Source of the DNA: Pengzhenrongella sicca
GTDB lineage: Bacteria > Actinomycetota > Actinomycetes > Actinomycetales > Cellulomonadaceae
Assembly: GCF_017569225.1 (NCBI RefSeq)
Contig: NZ_CP071868.1
Location: 2,604,001 to 2,668,000, forward strand
Direction: 5' to 3'
Length of the DNA: 64,000 bases
Within the stretch, counting starts at the first letter, position 1, and each line of letters opens with the position of its first letter. Both the position numbers and the translations under genes were made by a program. Shown here piece after piece: positions 34,518 to 42,974 of this stretch. Below the pieces are notes generated by a model. It had not been told where the DNA came from. It saw only the letters and a list, made by a program, of their open reading frames with translations, and did no database searches.

Positions 34518-35519
34518 CTAGGGGGTCGGCACTGCGGCGAAGACGGCGTCGACGATCGACTCCGTGCTGATGTTCTGCGCGAGCGCGTCGAACGTGCGCA
34601 CGATCCGGTGGCGCAGCACCGCGTGCCGGCAGTCCTTGACGTCGTCGGGCGTGACGTACCCGCGTCCGTCCTGGAGCGCGCGCGCCTGCGCGACCCGCAT
34701 GAGCGCGATGCTGCCGCGCGGGCTCGCTCCGACCCGAACGTGCTGGCCGAGGCCGGCGACCGGTCGCGGGCCGCCGAGCCGGGTCGTGGCGATCAGGTCG
34801 ACGACATACCGCTTGATCGGCTCGGACACGTAGACGGCGTCGACCAGCCGCTGGAGTGCCGCGACCTCCTCGAGCGACACGGGCGTGCCCGTGATCGGGG
34901 CGGTCTGGCGGCCCGACTGGATGCGCTCGAGGATCTCGATCTCCTGGTCGGTCGTCGGGTACCCGACGACCTCCTTGATCAGGAACCGGTCCATCTGCGC
35001 CTCGGGGAGGACGTACGTTCCCTCCTCCTCGATCGGGTTCTGGGTCGCGAGCACCATGAACGGCGACGGGAGCGGGTAGACCGTCCCGCCGATCGTCGTC
35101 TGGCGCTCCTGCATCGCCTCGAGCATCGCCGACTGCGTCTTGGCGCTCGACCGGTTGATCTCGTCGAGCAGCACGACGTTCGCGTGCACCGGCCCGAGCT
35201 GCGTCGTGAACGCGCCCGTGCCGTAGTTGAAGATCTGCGTCCCGACGATGTCGTTCGGCATGAGGTCGGGCGTGCACTGGATGCGGTGGAACGAGCCCGA
35301 CACCGCGGCGGCCAGCGTCTGTGCGGCCGTGGTCTTCGCGAGCCCCGGCACCGACTCAATGAGGATGTGCCCGCCGCACAGCAGCGCGCTCACGAGCGCG
35401 GTGCGCAGGGCCTCCTGCCCGACGACGCGCTGGGCGAAGATCGCATCGATCCGGCTCAGATCGTGCCGCGCGCTCTCGTGCTGGGCGTCGGTGATGGTGT
35501 CCCGCGTGGCCGTGTTCAT
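34518..35519 (-). CDS. moxR: MoxR family AAA ATPase
   Basis: A 333-residue AAA+ ATPase. Walker A-like loop GHILIESVPGLAKTTAAQTL, pore/MoxR region FHRIQCTPDLMPNDIVGTQIFN, Walker B VVLLDEINRSSAKTQSAMLEAMQERQ and sensor 1 PFMVLATQNPIEEEGTYVLPEAQMDRF. MoxR proteins act as chaperones that load metals or activate VWA partners. First gene of the minus-strand operon that runs to 30144; its promoter is shared with the divergent padR-like gene. Confidence 0.93.
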   Translation of the reverse strand: MNTATRDTITDAQHESARHDLSRIDAIFAQRVVGQEALRTALVSALLCGGHILIESVPGLAKTTAAQTLAAAVSGSFHRIQCTPDLMPNDIVGTQIFNYGTGAFTTQLGPVHANVVLLDEINRSSAKTQSAMLEAMQERQTTIGGTVYPLPSPFMVLATQNPIEEEGTYVLPEAQMDRFLIKEVVGYPTTDQEIEILERIQSGRQTAPITGTPVSLEEVAALQRLVDAVYVSEPIKRYVVDLIATTRLGGPRPVAGLGQHVRVGASPRGSIALMRVAQARALQDGRGYVTPDDVKDCRHAVLRHRIVRTFDALAQNISTESIVDAVFAAVPTP

Positions 35520-35602
35520 CGAACCCCTTAGGGCGAGGACGTGATGGTGATCGAGAACCTGATTATGTCAGTCCACGTCAGGCGGCGGACCCGAGTCCTT
35601 GC

Positions 35603-35646
35603 ATACCTAGCACCTCTAGGGTTCAATACCTCGTACATCTAGGTAT
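35603..35646. promoter_or_regulatory. two tandem PadR-type operators
   Basis: Two 21 bp inverted repeats follow each other: 35603-35623 (ATACCTAG, five bases, CTAGGGTT) and 35626-35646 (ATACCTCG, five bases, CTAGGTAT). Their centres are 23 bp apart, about two helical turns. They lie just before the padR-like gene; the ATG at 35645 is inside the second site, which argues that translation starts at the GTG at 35657. The divergent moxR operon begins 84 bp away and could be controlled as well. Confidence 0.6.
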
Positions 35647-35656
35647 GGGAGTCGCC

Positions 35657-36019
35657 GTGCATATCGACAAGGAACTGGTCGCCGCCTCGGCGACCCCGAT
35701 GGTGCTGGGCATCCTGGCGGAGGGCGACCTGTACGGCTACGCGATCCTCAAGCGCGTCAGCGAGCTGTCGGGCGGCGGCCTGCAGTGGACCGACGGCATG
35801 CTCTACCCCCTGCTGCACCGGCTCGAGCGCCTCGGCCACGTCTCCTCGTCGTGGGGCGTCTCCGAGGCCGGGCGGCGCCGCAAGCACTACGCGATCACGC
35901 CGTCGGGTCGCGCGGCCCTCGCCGAGCGGCAGGAGCAATGGACGGTCGTCGCCGACGCGTTGCGCCAGGTGTGGCAGTCCGCGCCGCGACCACCGCAGCC
36001 GGCGCAGGGGTGGGCGTGA
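35657..36019 (+). CDS. PadR family transcriptional regulator
   Basis: A 120-residue winged-helix protein: TPMVLGILAEGDLYGYAILKRVSELSGGGLQWTDGMLYPLLHRLERLGHVSSSWGVSEAGRRRKHYAITPSG is the PadR domain, with the YPLLHRLE recognition helix. Start at GTG 35657 chosen because GGGAG stands 5 bp upstream; the ATG at 35645 lies inside the operator. The stop overlaps the next gene's ATG (TGATG), so the membrane protein downstream is co-translated. Such pairs are usually autoregulated. Confidence 0.88.
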   Translation: MHIDKELVAASATPMVLGILAEGDLYGYAILKRVSELSGGGLQWTDGMLYPLLHRLERLGHVSSSWGVSEAGRRRKHYAITPSGRAALAERQEQWTVVADALRQVWQSAPRPPQPAQGWA

Positions 36020-37365
36020 TGGAGCAGCACCTCGAGCTCGAGGCCGACATCGACCGCTGGCGCGGGTACCTCCAGCGGCACCAGGCCATCTCCTCGGCCG
36101 ACGTCGACGAGCTCGAGGACCACCTCCGCGAGCAGGTCGCCGACCTGCAGGCCACCGGGCTCGACGACGCCGAGGCCTTCCTGGTCGCCATCAAGCGGCT
36201 CGGCAACCTCGACGCCGTCTCGCGCGAGTTCGCCCGCGAGCACTCCGACCGGCTGTGGAAGCAGCTCTCCCTGCTCCCCCACGCGGCGGGCGAGTCCGAC
36301 GCCGCCCCCTCACGCGAGCTCGTCGTCGTCCTCGCGCTCGCCGTCGCGGCGGGGCTCGCCGTCCGGGCCGGCCTGAGCTGGCTCGACGACGCCGCGCTCG
36401 CGCGCAACGTCGCCCTGCTGGTCCTTCCGTTCGTGGCGGCGTACTTCGCCTGGAAGCGCCGGCTCGGCCTCCGGACGGTCGCGGCGCTGGTCCTGCCGGC
36501 CGTTGTGCTGGCCGTACTGCTGAACGCCTACCCGTTCGAGCCCGACAGCTCGACCGAGCCACTCGCCGCGATGCACGCGGTCGTCGCGCTGTGGCTGCTC
36601 GTCGGGGTCGCCTACGTCGGCGGCCGGTGGCGTTCCGACGGCCGACGCATGGACTTCGCCCGGTTCACCGGCGAGCTCGCCATCTACTTCACGCTGCTGG
36701 CCATCGGCGGAGGCGTGCTGCTCGGGCTGACGGTGGCCGTCCTGCAGCTCGTCGGCGTCGACCCCGAGCCGGTGCTCGCGGACTGGGTCCTGCCGTTCGC
36801 GGTGCCCGGGGCGTTGGTCGTGGCCGCCTGGCTCGTCGAGGCCAAGCAGAACGTCGTCGAGAACATCGCGCCCGTCCTGACCCGGGTGTTCACCCCCCTG
36901 ACGATCGTCATGCTGGCGACGCTGCTCGGCGCCTTCGCGACCGCAGGCGGGCTCGTCGAGGTCGACCGCGAGCTGCTCATCCTCATGGACGCGATCCTCA
37001 TCCTCGTCGTCGGCCTGCTGCTCTACTCGATCTCCGCCCGCGACCCGCTCGCGCCGCCCGGGCTGTTCGACACCCTCCAGCTGGTGCTGCTCCTCGCGGC
37101 GCTCGCCGTCGATGCCGTGCTGCTCACCGCGATGCTCACCCGGATCGCCGAGTTCGGCGCCAGCCCGAACAAGGTCGCCGCGCTCGGCCTCAACCTGCTG
37201 CTCCTGGTGCACCTCGCCTGGGCGGCCCGACTCTGCGTCGGCTTCCTGCGGGGGCGCGCGGCCTTCGCCGAGCTCGAGGGCTGGCAGACGCGCTACCTGC
37301 CTGTGTACGGGGTGTGGGCAGCGATAATCGTCGTCGTCTTCCCACCCGTGTTCGCCTTCGCGTGA
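36019..37365 (+). CDS. permease-prefix (HAAS-like) multi-helix membrane protein
   Basis: A 448-residue protein. The first 75 residues (LEADIDRWRGYLQRHQAISSADVDELEDHLREQVADLQATGLDDAEAFLVAIKRLG) form the helical HAAS/permease prefix domain often found next to PadR genes. About ten to twelve membrane helices follow. No transport motif recognised. The function is unknown; the PadR partner probably controls it as part of a membrane stress unit. Confidence 0.8.
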   Translation: MEQHLELEADIDRWRGYLQRHQAISSADVDELEDHLREQVADLQATGLDDAEAFLVAIKRLGNLDAVSREFAREHSDRLWKQLSLLPHAAGESDAAPSRELVVVLALAVAAGLAVRAGLSWLDDAALARNVALLVLPFVAAYFAWKRRLGLRTVAALVLPAVVLAVLLNAYPFEPDSSTEPLAAMHAVVALWLLVGVAYVGGRWRSDGRRMDFARFTGELAIYFTLLAIGGGVLLGLTVAVLQLVGVDPEPVLADWVLPFAVPGALVVAAWLVEAKQNVVENIAPVLTRVFTPLTIVMLATLLGAFATAGGLVEVDRELLILMDAILILVVGLLLYSISARDPLAPPGLFDTLQLVLLLAALAVDAVLLTAMLTRIAEFGASPNKVAALGLNLLLLVHLAWAARLCVGFLRGRAAFAELEGWQTRYLPVYGVWAAIIVVVFPPVFAFA

Positions 37366-37375
37366 CACCCCGGAC

Positions 37376-37408
37376 GGCCGCCGCCGCCGCGTAGGGTCGG
37401 CGGCGGCC
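37376..37408 (+). terminator. GC-rich hairpin after the padR operon
   Basis: GGCCGCCGCCG and CGGCGGCGGCC form a perfect 11 bp stem around an 11-base loop, 10 bp past the membrane gene stop. There is no T run, as is common for actinobacterial hairpin terminators. It could also reduce read-through into the glycosyltransferase gene. Confidence 0.5.
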
Positions 37409-37459
37409 CACCCGGCCTGATGGTCGCCCGGGTCATTCGACGACGCGGAGGTCGAGCGG

Positions 37460-38605
37460 ATGCGGTTGCTGTTCACGTTCGCCGGCGGCGAGGGCCACCT
37501 GCAGCCGATGCTCCCGCTGGCGAGGACGGCGGCGGACGCCGGACACACGGTGGCCGTCACCGGTGCCCTGTCCCTCGAGCCGACGGTGCGGGGGGCCGGG
37601 TTGGAGTTCATCGCGACCGGGCCCGACGTCCGTCCCCAGCGGCGGGCCCTGCAGCCGATCGATCTGGCCGCGGAGTACCGGGTGGTCGGCGAGTACTTCG
37701 CCGGCCGGCTCGCCGCGGCCCGGTCCGCAGACCTGCTCGCCCTGTGCGCGGACGCCCGCCCCGACGTGGTCGTTCACGACGAGATGGACTTCGGCTCTGC
37801 CGTGATGGCCGAGCGCGAAGGGATCCCGCACGCCAGCGTGATCGTGATCGGCGCAGGTTCCTTCGTCCGGCCGGACCAGGTCGCGGAGCCGTTGAGTCAG
37901 CTACGCGCCGACCACGGGCTGCCGGCCGACCCCGACCTGGAGATGCTGACCCGGGGCCTCATCCTCTGCCCGTTCCCGCGTTCCTTCCGAGACCCCACCG
38001 ACCCCCTGCCGCCGTCGGCTCGCTTCTTTCGCCGCGAGCACGTCGGGCGACCCGGGCCGAGCACACCCCTGCTGGAACGGCTCGCCGGTGGCCCCACCGT
38101 CTACCTGACTCTCGGCACCATCTTCAACACCGAGTCCGGCGACCTGTTCTCGCGAGTCCTTGCCGGGGTGCGCGAGCTCGACGTCCAGGTCGTCGTCACG
38201 GTCGGCCGCGGCCTCGATCCGGCCGAGCTCGGGCCTGTGCCACGCAACGTGCGCGTCGAGCGATACGTGCCGCAGGCCGCATTGCTGCCGCACTGCGCCG
38301 CCGTCATCAGCCACGGCGGCTCGGGCAGCGTGCTCGGCGCGCTCACCCACGGCCTGCCGATGGTCTGCATCCCCTTGGGCGCCGACCAGCCGCTGAACGC
38401 CGCACGCTGCACGGCGCTCGGCGTCGGGCGGGTGCTCGACGCGCTCACGCTCACGCCCGACGACGTCATCGCGGCGGCCTCCGCCGTTCTCGCCGAGCCG
38501 CGGTACCGCGATGCCGCAGCTCAGGTTCAGGCCGAGATCGTCGACCTGCCGTCGCACGAAGACACTCTCGCCCTGCTGGAGGATCTGCCGTACCGAAGGC
38601 GCTGA
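37460..38605 (+). CDS. GT1 family glycosyltransferase (macrolide/flavonoid-type)
   Basis: A 381-residue GT-B glycosyltransferase. The N-terminal domain begins MRLLFTFAGGEGHLQPMLPLARTAADAGH, the acceptor-binding half of the MGT/UGT type. The C-terminal domain has VERYVPQAALLPHCAAVISHGGSGSVLGALTHGLPMVCIPLGADQPLNAARC, the nucleotide-sugar motif. It transfers sugar to a small hydrophobic acceptor; neither donor nor acceptor can be named. No biosynthetic cluster around it, so it may inactivate macrolide-like compounds or modify lipids. Confidence 0.88.
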   Translation: MRLLFTFAGGEGHLQPMLPLARTAADAGHTVAVTGALSLEPTVRGAGLEFIATGPDVRPQRRALQPIDLAAEYRVVGEYFAGRLAAARSADLLALCADARPDVVVHDEMDFGSAVMAEREGIPHASVIVIGAGSFVRPDQVAEPLSQLRADHGLPADPDLEMLTRGLILCPFPRSFRDPTDPLPPSARFFRREHVGRPGPSTPLLERLAGGPTVYLTLGTIFNTESGDLFSRVLAGVRELDVQVVVTVGRGLDPAELGPVPRNVRVERYVPQAALLPHCAAVISHGGSGSVLGALTHGLPMVCIPLGADQPLNAARCTALGVGRVLDALTLTPDDVIAAASAVLAEPRYRDAAAQVQAEIVDLPSHEDTLALLEDLPYRRR

Positions 38606-38648
38606 GCCCGCTCTAGCCGAACGTGTCCCATCTGCGTACCTTCGAGCC

Positions 38649-39020
38649 ATGGCGAACCTCACGGAGAAGCTGGCGCAATCGGTGTCGTCGTGGGGCACCA
38701 AGCTGACCTACGGCGAGACGACGATCGTGGGAGGGCACGAGCTCGTGCCGGTCGCGCTCGTCGCCTTCGGCTTCGGGGCGGGCGAGGGCGCTGGCGAGAT
38801 GCCCGACGGCGGCGACTCCCCCGCGAGCAGGGGCGAGGGCAGCGGCGGAGGGGGCGGCGGCTACGCCGTGCCGATCGGGGCCTACGTCGGCGGCCCAGGC
38901 GGGCTGAAGTTCCAGCCCAACCTCATCGCACTCGTCGTGGTCGCCGTGCCGTTGGTGTCTGCGGTCGGCGTGGCCCTCGCGCAGATCATCCGCGCGCTGA
39001 GGTCACGCGTCGTTCAGTGA
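38649..39020 (+). CDS. GerW/YtfJ family protein
   Basis: A 123-residue protein. KLTYGETTIVGGHELVPVALVAFGFGAGEG, then a Gly-rich linker and GGGYAVPIGAYVGGPGGLKFQPN is the GerW/YtfJ sequence pattern, and a C-terminal hydrophobic helix (LIALVVVAVPLVSAVGVALAQII) would anchor it. Bacilli have it in spores, but it is common in non-sporulating actinobacteria, where its role is unknown. It lies 43 bp after the glycosyltransferase. Confidence 0.75.
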   Translation: MANLTEKLAQSVSSWGTKLTYGETTIVGGHELVPVALVAFGFGAGEGAGEMPDGGDSPASRGEGSGGGGGGYAVPIGAYVGGPGGLKFQPNLIALVVVAVPLVSAVGVALAQIIRALRSRVVQ

Positions 39021-39083
39021 AGGTCGAGAGCGGCTGCCCCTTCTCGACGGGTTAGGCGGACGGCATCCGGCCGAAAACGGCGG

Positions 39084-39809
39084 TCAGCCGACCGAGGCGA
39101 GGGCTTTGAGGATGACATCGGCGACGGCCTCGGGCTGCGCGATCATCACGAGGTGCGAACCGTCGAGCTCGAGGGTTTCGGCGCCCGCCCGCTGGGCCAT
39201 CGAGAGGAGCACGTCCGTCCCGGCGGCCTTGTCGCCGGTCGCGACGACCGCCCACGAGTGCAGCGTCTTCCAGGCCGGCGCACCGGACTTCTCCTCGAAC
39301 GCGCTCGCGGCGATCGGTCGCTGGGACGCTCCCAGGACGGCGGCGTGCGATTCCGGCAGGTCCCGGGCGAAGACCTCGTAGAAGGCGCCCGGGTTCACGT
39401 AGAGCTCGGTCGCACTGCCGGCGCCGGTGGGGAACTGAGCAGGCAGGATCGCGGCTCCCAGCGCGCTGTCGCGCGACGTGCCTTCGATGTCGGTAAGGCT
39501 CTCGTTCTCGTCCGGGGCGAACGCGTTGACGTAGACGAGGCCGACGACGTTCGTGGCGCTACGCGCGGCGTTCGTGATCACCGCCCCGCCGTAGGAGTGC
39601 CCGACGGCGAGCACCGGACCGGGGACCTGCGCGATCGCGCTGGCCACGTACGTGGAGTCACTGTGCAGCCCACGCAGCGGCACCGAGAGCGCTTGTACCT
39701 TCACACCGGCCGCCAGCAGAAGCTCGGCCACCGGGGCCCAGCTTCCCGCGTCGGCGAACGCGCCGTGCACGAGCGCGACGGTCGTGGAGTCGGAGCTGGC
39801 TTCGGTCAT
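39084..39809 (-). CDS. alpha/beta hydrolase (EstC-like)
   Basis: A 241-residue hydrolase: VALVHGAFADAGSWAPVAELL is the oxyanion loop, VLAVGHSYGGAVITNAA the nucleophile elbow with Ser in GHSYG, and LDGSHLVMIAQPEAVADVI contains the catalytic His. It resembles the aryl esterase/methyl salicylate esterase-type hydrolases. The ATG at 39809 has GAGAGAGGG upstream, better than the distal ATG at 39890. No partner genes. Confidence 0.85.
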   Translation of the reverse strand: MTEASSDSTTVALVHGAFADAGSWAPVAELLLAAGVKVQALSVPLRGLHSDSTYVASAIAQVPGPVLAVGHSYGGAVITNAARSATNVVGLVYVNAFAPDENESLTDIEGTSRDSALGAAILPAQFPTGAGSATELYVNPGAFYEVFARDLPESHAAVLGASQRPIAASAFEEKSGAPAWKTLHSWAVVATGDKAAGTDVLLSMAQRAGAETLELDGSHLVMIAQPEAVADVILKALASVG

Positions 39810-39921
39810 GGCAATCCCTCTCTCATCGTCTGTCCCCGCCATTGACTGCTGCGCGCGCCGCCGGCGGCGCCGGGAATGTGCGGTACGCACCAGTTCACCG
39901 AACTACCCGAGCGCGGCCGAG

Positions 39922-40560
39922 TCAAGGCCTGTTCTCACCGGCTGAGAGCCGCCTCCGCAGCTCCGCGTTCTCGGACTCGAGCGCCGCCATCCGGCCACGC
40001 AGCGCCGACAGCCGTGGCTCGAGCTCGGCGAGGGTGTAGCGCGCCGTGATGTGCTGGGGGCAGTTCCAGTCGAAGGCGTCCACGGTGACGACGACGGCGC
40101 GCTCGACGACGGCGTCGTAGTCGGCGTGGGTGAGGGTGGCGAGGAGCTCGGCGTCGACGTCGACCGCCCGCGCGTGCCCGAAGATCTTCAGTCGCCGCTG
40201 GCTGGGGTAGTCCATGACGATCATCGCGACGCGCTCGTCGGCGCGCAGATTGCCCGTGCTGATGTACTGCAGGTTGCCGCGAAAGTCGGCCCAGCCGAGG
40301 CGGTGCTCGTCGAGGACGTGCACGAAGCCCGGCGGCCCGCCCCGGAACTGCACATAGGGCCAGCCGGTCTCCCCCACGGTCGCCAGGTAGAAGCTGTCCC
40401 GGTCCGCCAGGAAGTCGCGGACCTCGGGGGTGATCGCATCCGGCCCCTCCTCCGGGCGGGCCTGCGCCGCGCGCCGTGCGTAGAAGCGCTGGCTGCCGTG
40501 GAGCTCCTGGACGTCTGCCACCGGGGCCGTGAACGCGATCTCCGCGTAGTGCTTACTCAC
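39922..40560 (-). CDS. pyridoxamine 5'-phosphate oxidase family protein
   Basis: A 212-residue flavin-binding split-barrel protein. DSFYLATVGETGWPYVQFRGGPPGFVHVLDEHRLGWADFRGNLQYISTGNL matches the PPOX family that binds FMN or F420; RRLKIFGHARAV is the next strand. The last 40 residues (YTLAELEPRLSALRGRMAALESENAELRRRLSAG) form a leucine-rich coiled coil, unusual for this family and probably used for oligomerisation. Starts at GTG 40560. Confidence 0.82.
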   Translation of the reverse strand: MSKHYAEIAFTAPVADVQELHGSQRFYARRAAQARPEEGPDAITPEVRDFLADRDSFYLATVGETGWPYVQFRGGPPGFVHVLDEHRLGWADFRGNLQYISTGNLRADERVAMIVMDYPSQRRLKIFGHARAVDVDAELLATLTHADYDAVVERAVVVTVDAFDWNCPQHITARYTLAELEPRLSALRGRMAALESENAELRRRLSAGENRP

Positions 40561-40755
40561 GCCCACACCCTTGCCTCTGCGCGCGCCGACGGTCAACCAC
40601 GTCGTCGGAGCGAGTGGCACCGAATCGTTCGCGAAGCAGCGACGATCGCCCCCTTCCCCCCGCCGCCCGGGATCAATACGGTGGCGACCAGCCGGCGGGG
40701 TTCGCCGGCGGCACGAGCGATCGCCGGCCAGCGCCGGCGCAGAAGGGGGATACCC

Positions 40756-41142
40756 ATGGACGCACAGACCGGACGAGACCGAAAGCCCGGACGCAGGTTC
40801 CGAGCTGCCTGCGTTGCTGTCCTGCTCGCCGGTGGGGTGCTGGCCTCGTCCGCCGCGCCGGCCCTCGCCGTCGCCCCGGCGGCGGGCTCCGTCTCGGCCC
40901 GGCACGCCCCGGGCCCGAACAACCCGGCGTACTGGGAGTACGACGGCCTGTACTCGTGCTCCAAGAAGTGGTTCCCCGGCGGGAAGTCGTACACCAAGCC
41001 GGACGGCGTGGCTTTCGTCGTGATCAAGGCCGGCCGGACCCAGTTCGTCAGCGACCTGGGCGACTCGAACGACGGCGACCGGACCTACGCCTTCCCGCAC
41101 CGCATCCGGTACGTCATCTCCTGCCTGTTCACCGACGCGTAG
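40756..41142 (+). CDS. small secreted hypothetical protein
   Basis: A 128-residue protein with a signal peptide (RFRAACVAVLLAGGVLASSAAPALAVAPAAG, cleavage near residue 39) and a roughly 80-residue mature domain rich in aromatic residues: YWEYDGLYSCSKKWFPGGKSY ... YAFPHRIRYVISCLFTDA. Two cysteines could form a disulfide. No family recognised. A GGGGGA box stands 5 bp before the ATG. Alone, divergent from the PPOX gene. Confidence 0.65.
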   Translation: MDAQTGRDRKPGRRFRAACVAVLLAGGVLASSAAPALAVAPAAGSVSARHAPGPNNPAYWEYDGLYSCSKKWFPGGKSYTKPDGVAFVVIKAGRTQFVSDLGDSNDGDRTYAFPHRIRYVISCLFTDA

Positions 41143-41299
41143 CGACGCCGCACCCTGTCCGCAGCACGGCCGACCCGCTCGGCCCTGCCTGCGGATGGGT
41201 CGCTGAGCAGGTCATTCACTCGAACGATGTCTCAGATCCTGGACGGAGGTGCCGATCAGGCAGGCGAACCCTTCAGCCCTGCAGCACTCGAGGAGAATT

Positions 41300-42928
41300 A
41301 TGTCTGGCGACACAGCCACCCCCGGTACCCGATCGCGGTTCTTCCGCATCACTGATCGGTCGGTCACCGTGCAGGTAGCCGCGTCGATCGCTGTCGTCGC
41401 CGTCGTGGCGATGGTGATCGCGGCGCTCGGGGTCGTCGGCGTCACCCGGATGGCGACAACGGCGGACGAGCTGTACAGCCAGGACGTCCAGGGCACCTCG
41501 CTCGCCGGCCAGATGAAGTACCAGATGGTGTTCGCGCAGTACAACGCGGTCAGCGGCGCCTTCGCCACCGACCCCGCCAAGGCGACCGCCAACAAGGCGG
41601 CGCGCGACGACGCGCTCACGCAGATCGACGTCGTCGCCGACCAGTACCTCACGCAGGCTCGACCGGGCGCGGCTCAGGCTGACCTGCTCGAGACGGTGCG
41701 GGCCGACGTCGCCACCTACACGGATGCGATCGCCCAGACCGAGGTGCTCCTGGCCGCGGGCAAGGCGCAGGAGCGCACCGAGCTCGTGGCGACGGTCGTC
41801 TCGCCGCTCGGCGCGACGATCGGGGCCAACATCGACAAGCTCCTCGCCCTGCAGGTCGAAGCGTCGGCGCAGGCGAACGACGACGCGGCGGCACTGGCCA
41901 CCCAGGTGCGGCTGTGGACGATTCTCGTTACGGCGTTCGGGAGCGTCCTCGCGCTGGCGCTCGGGGTGCTCGTCACCCGCTCGCTCACGTCGGGCATCCG
42001 CAAGGTCAAGTACGTCGCGGACGGCCTCGCCGCGGGTGACCTCACGCGGTCGTCTGGCCTGACCCAGGGCGACGAGGTCGGCCAGACCGCGGCCGCGCTC
42101 GACCACGCGTCGGCGAACCTGAAGGGCCTCGTCACCGGGGTCGTCGAGATCGCCCGGACGCTCGCCGCGGCGCTCGAGGAGCTCGCCGCGTCGAACGCCG
42201 AGATGGCCGTCGGGGTCGACGGCTCCAGCGCCCAGGCGGGCGTCGTGGCGGCGGCGGCGGAGCAGGTCTCGCGGAACGTGCAGACCGTGGCGGCGGGTGC
42301 GGAGCAGATGGGCGCCTCGATCCGGGAGATCGCGCAGAACGCGAACGAGGCGGCGAAGGTCGCCCACCAGGCGACCGGCGTCGCGAAGGTCACGAACGAG
42401 ACCGTCACGCAGCTCGGGGTGTCGTCGGTGGAGATCGGGAACGTGGTCAAGGTGATCACGCAGATCGCGGCGCAGACGAACCTGCTGGCGTTGAACGCGA
42501 CGATCGAGGCGGCGCGCGCGGGCGAGGCGGGCAAGGGGTTCGCGGTGGTCGCGAGCGAGGTCAAGGACCTGGCGCAGGAGACCGCGCGGGCCACGGAGGA
42601 GATCACTCGGCGGGTCGACGCGATCCAGGTCGACACCACCGGCGCCGTCGTCGCCATCGGCGAGATCTCGGCGATCATCGCCTCGATCAACGACTACCAG
42701 CTCACGATCGCGTCGGCGGTTGAGGAGCAGACGGCGACGACGAACGAGATGTCGCGGTCGGTGACCGAGGCCGCGACGGGGTCCGGAGAGATCGCCGCCA
42801 ACATCACGGGGATCGCGACGGCGGCGGCGGCCTCGAGCGTGTCGGTCGCCCAGGGGGCCGAGGCGGTCACCGAGCTCGCCCGGATGTCGGCCGACCTGCG
42901 CGACCGCGTCGCGGCGTTCACCGTCTGA
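41300..42928 (+). CDS. methyl-accepting chemotaxis protein
   Basis: A 542-residue chemoreceptor: helix 1 ([23 protein letters not shown]), four-helix periplasmic-type sensor with [18 protein letters not shown], helix 2 ([19 protein letters not shown]), HAMP domain, then the signalling hairpin [50 protein letters not shown]. Expected to bind CheW/CheA. No che or flagellar genes are in the window, so it is an orphan receptor. GAGGAG precedes the ATG at 41300. Confidence 0.93.
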   Translation: MSGDTATPGTRSRFFRITDRSVTVQVAASIAVVAVVAMVIAALGVVGVTRMATTADELYSQDVQGTSLAGQMKYQMVFAQYNAVSGAFATDPAKATANKAARDDALTQIDVVADQYLTQARPGAAQADLLETVRADVATYTDAIAQTEVLLAAGKAQERTELVATVVSPLGATIGANIDKLLALQVEASAQANDDAAALATQVRLWTILVTAFGSVLALALGVLVTRSLTSGIRKVKYVADGLAAGDLTRSSGLTQGDEVGQTAAALDHASANLKGLVTGVVEIARTLAAALEELAASNAEMAVGVDGSSAQAGVVAAAAEQVSRNVQTVAAGAEQMGASIREIAQNANEAAKVAHQATGVAKVTNETVTQLGVSSVEIGNVVKVITQIAAQTNLLALNATIEAARAGEAGKGFAVVASEVKDLAQETARATEEITRRVDAIQVDTTGAVVAIGEISAIIASINDYQLTIASAVEEQTATTNEMSRSVTEAATGSGEIAANITGIATAAAASSVSVAQGAEAVTELARMSADLRDRVAAFTV

Positions 42929-42929
42929 C

Positions 42930-42962
42930 CGGCAGGCGCAGGCGCAGCGCAGGCGCAGGCGC
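42930..42962. repeat. short GCAGGC direct repeats
   Basis: Just past the chemoreceptor stop codon is a run of 6 bp units, GCAGGC alternating with GCAGC-type units, in a short tandem array between convergent genes. Low-complexity DNA, no clear function; it may be a hot spot for slippage. Confidence 0.4.
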
Positions 42963-42974
42963 TGATGAACCGCG

